Position numbers and translations under genes: made by a program. Positions 5,685 through 6,365 of a DNA stretch of 6,365 bases are shown here, piece by piece. The stretch covers positions 1-6,365 of the forward strand of contig JAISWA010000222.1 of assembly GCA_031271275.1 (NCBI GenBank). The letters run 5' to 3'. The notes under the pieces are model-generated. The model made no database searches and had not been told where the DNA came from. It worked only from the letters and a program-made list of their open reading frames with translations. The stretch's first letter is position 1; every line of letters starts with the position of its first letter. The stretch is from Clostridiales bacterium (lineage in GTDB: Bacteria > Bacillota > Clostridia > Lachnospirales > WQUN01).

Positions 5685-6365
5685 TTAACCATCCCATACC
5701 TATGTACAAATCTTCCCAGTCGCGACAGCGCTTCTTTTAATTCCTCGATGGAATACGCGTAGCAACACCGGATATACCCTTCGCCGCATTCCCCGAAGGC
5801 CGTGCCCGGCACCACCGCGAGCCGTTCTTCCATCAACAGGCGGGTACAGAAATCTTCCGACGAAAACCCTGTTTTTTTAATGGAAGGAAAGGTATAAAAC
5901 GCGCCCCGGGGCTCAAAGCATTCTATCCCCATTTTTTCGAATCCGTCAAGCAGGTAGCGCCGGCGGCGGTCGTAGTCCTTCCGCATTTCCGCGACCCCGT
6001 CACGGCCGTTTCGCAGCGCGTCGATACCCGCGTACTGGGCGACGGTAGGCGCGCACATTATCACGTATTGGTGAATCTTTACCATCGCCGCGATAATATC
6101 GGCGGGCCCGCAGGCGTAACCCAACCGCCAGCCCGTCATGGCGTAGGCTTTGGAAAACCCGTTCATCACAATGGTACGCCCGTACATGCCGGGCAATGCC
6201 GCGATGCTGAAATGCCCCCGGCTGCCGTAGGTAAGCTCCGAATAAACCTCGTCGCTTATCACCAGTATGTCATGCGCTATAAACAGCGGCGCGATGTCTT
6301 CCCAGTCTTCCTTCTGCATAATCGCGCCGGTGGGGTTGTTGGGGTAGCCGAATAAAATGACTTTT
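5681..6365 (-). CDS. Class I/II (fold type I) PLP-dependent aminotransferase, 5'-partial
   Basis: The C-terminal 227 residues of an aspartate-aminotransferase-like PLP enzyme; about 160 N-terminal residues lie beyond the right edge. The frame is open to the edge and reads KVILFGYPNNPTGAI before the internal Met at 6319, which is therefore not the start. Visible signatures, counted in the visible part, are NNPTG (9-13), ISDEVYSEL with the PLP-pyridine Asp at 38, NGFSKAYAMTGWRLGY with the Schiff-base Lys at 72 and phosphate-binding Arg at 80, and YIRCCYAYS with the substrate-carboxylate Arg at 199. The SKAYAMTGWRLGY form fits AspC/PatA-like aminotransferases common in Bacillota rather than HisC, so I would not call it histidinol-phosphate aminotransferase. 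The substrate cannot be told from this sequence. Its stop overlaps the hisH start by 4 nt, indicating co-translation. Confidence 0.9.
   Translation of the reverse strand, partial: KVILFGYPNNPTGAIMQKEDWEDIAPLFIAHDILVISDEVYSELTYGSRGHFSIAALPGMYGRTIVMNGFSKAYAMTGWRLGYACGPADIIAAMVKIHQYVIMCAPTVAQYAGIDALRNGRDGVAEMRKDYDRRRRYLLDGFEKMGIECFEPRGAFYTFPSIKKTGFSSEDFCTRLLMEERLAVVPGTAFGECGEGYIRCCYAYSIEELKEALSRLGRFVHRYGMVK

Overview
The window looks like chromosomal DNA from a spore-forming, motile Bacillota, most likely a Clostridia-like lineage of moderately high GC. The evidence is a sporulation-type sigma factor (SigH family), strong GGAGG-type ribosome binding sites, a chemoreceptor and several small DUF proteins common in that phylum. 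No RNA gene, insertion sequence, CRISPR array or phage gene is visible.

Layout: positions 3-521 (+) hold the C-terminal three quarters of a SigH-like sigma factor whose 5' end lies outside the window. It converges on a compact seven-gene minus-strand run with gaps of 34 nt or less or short overlaps. In transcription order, from the right edge leftward, these are a class I/II PLP aminotransferase (5' part cut off by the window), hisH, an 834-codon methyl-accepting chemotaxis protein (MCP), hisF, a Cys-rich DUF3795 protein, a DUF1801 (YdhG-like) protein and a DUF1905 protein. ATGA stop/start overlaps occur at aminotransferase/hisH and DUF1801/DUF1905. hisH overlaps the MCP by 23 nt, and hisF follows the MCP by 18 nt with a strong Shine-Dalgarno sequence. 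The arrangement is what one expects of a single transcript, although no promoter or terminator is visible inside the window.

The main point of interest is the split HisH/HisF pair. HisH (glutaminase) keeps its full catalytic triad. HisF keeps Asp11 and the ammonia-gate residues, but the second catalytic acid (Asp130 in Thermotoga maritima numbering) is Gln, Asn103 is Asp, and the C-terminal loop before the last helix is rewritten. A whole transmembrane chemoreceptor gene with an array of HAMP-like modules sits between the two subunit genes. No other histidine gene is seen. I infer, without proof, that this HisH-HisF pair may no longer make imidazole glycerol phosphate and may instead supply ammonia to another reaction, or be decaying. 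The three small downstream genes look like ordinary accessory proteins carried in the same run.
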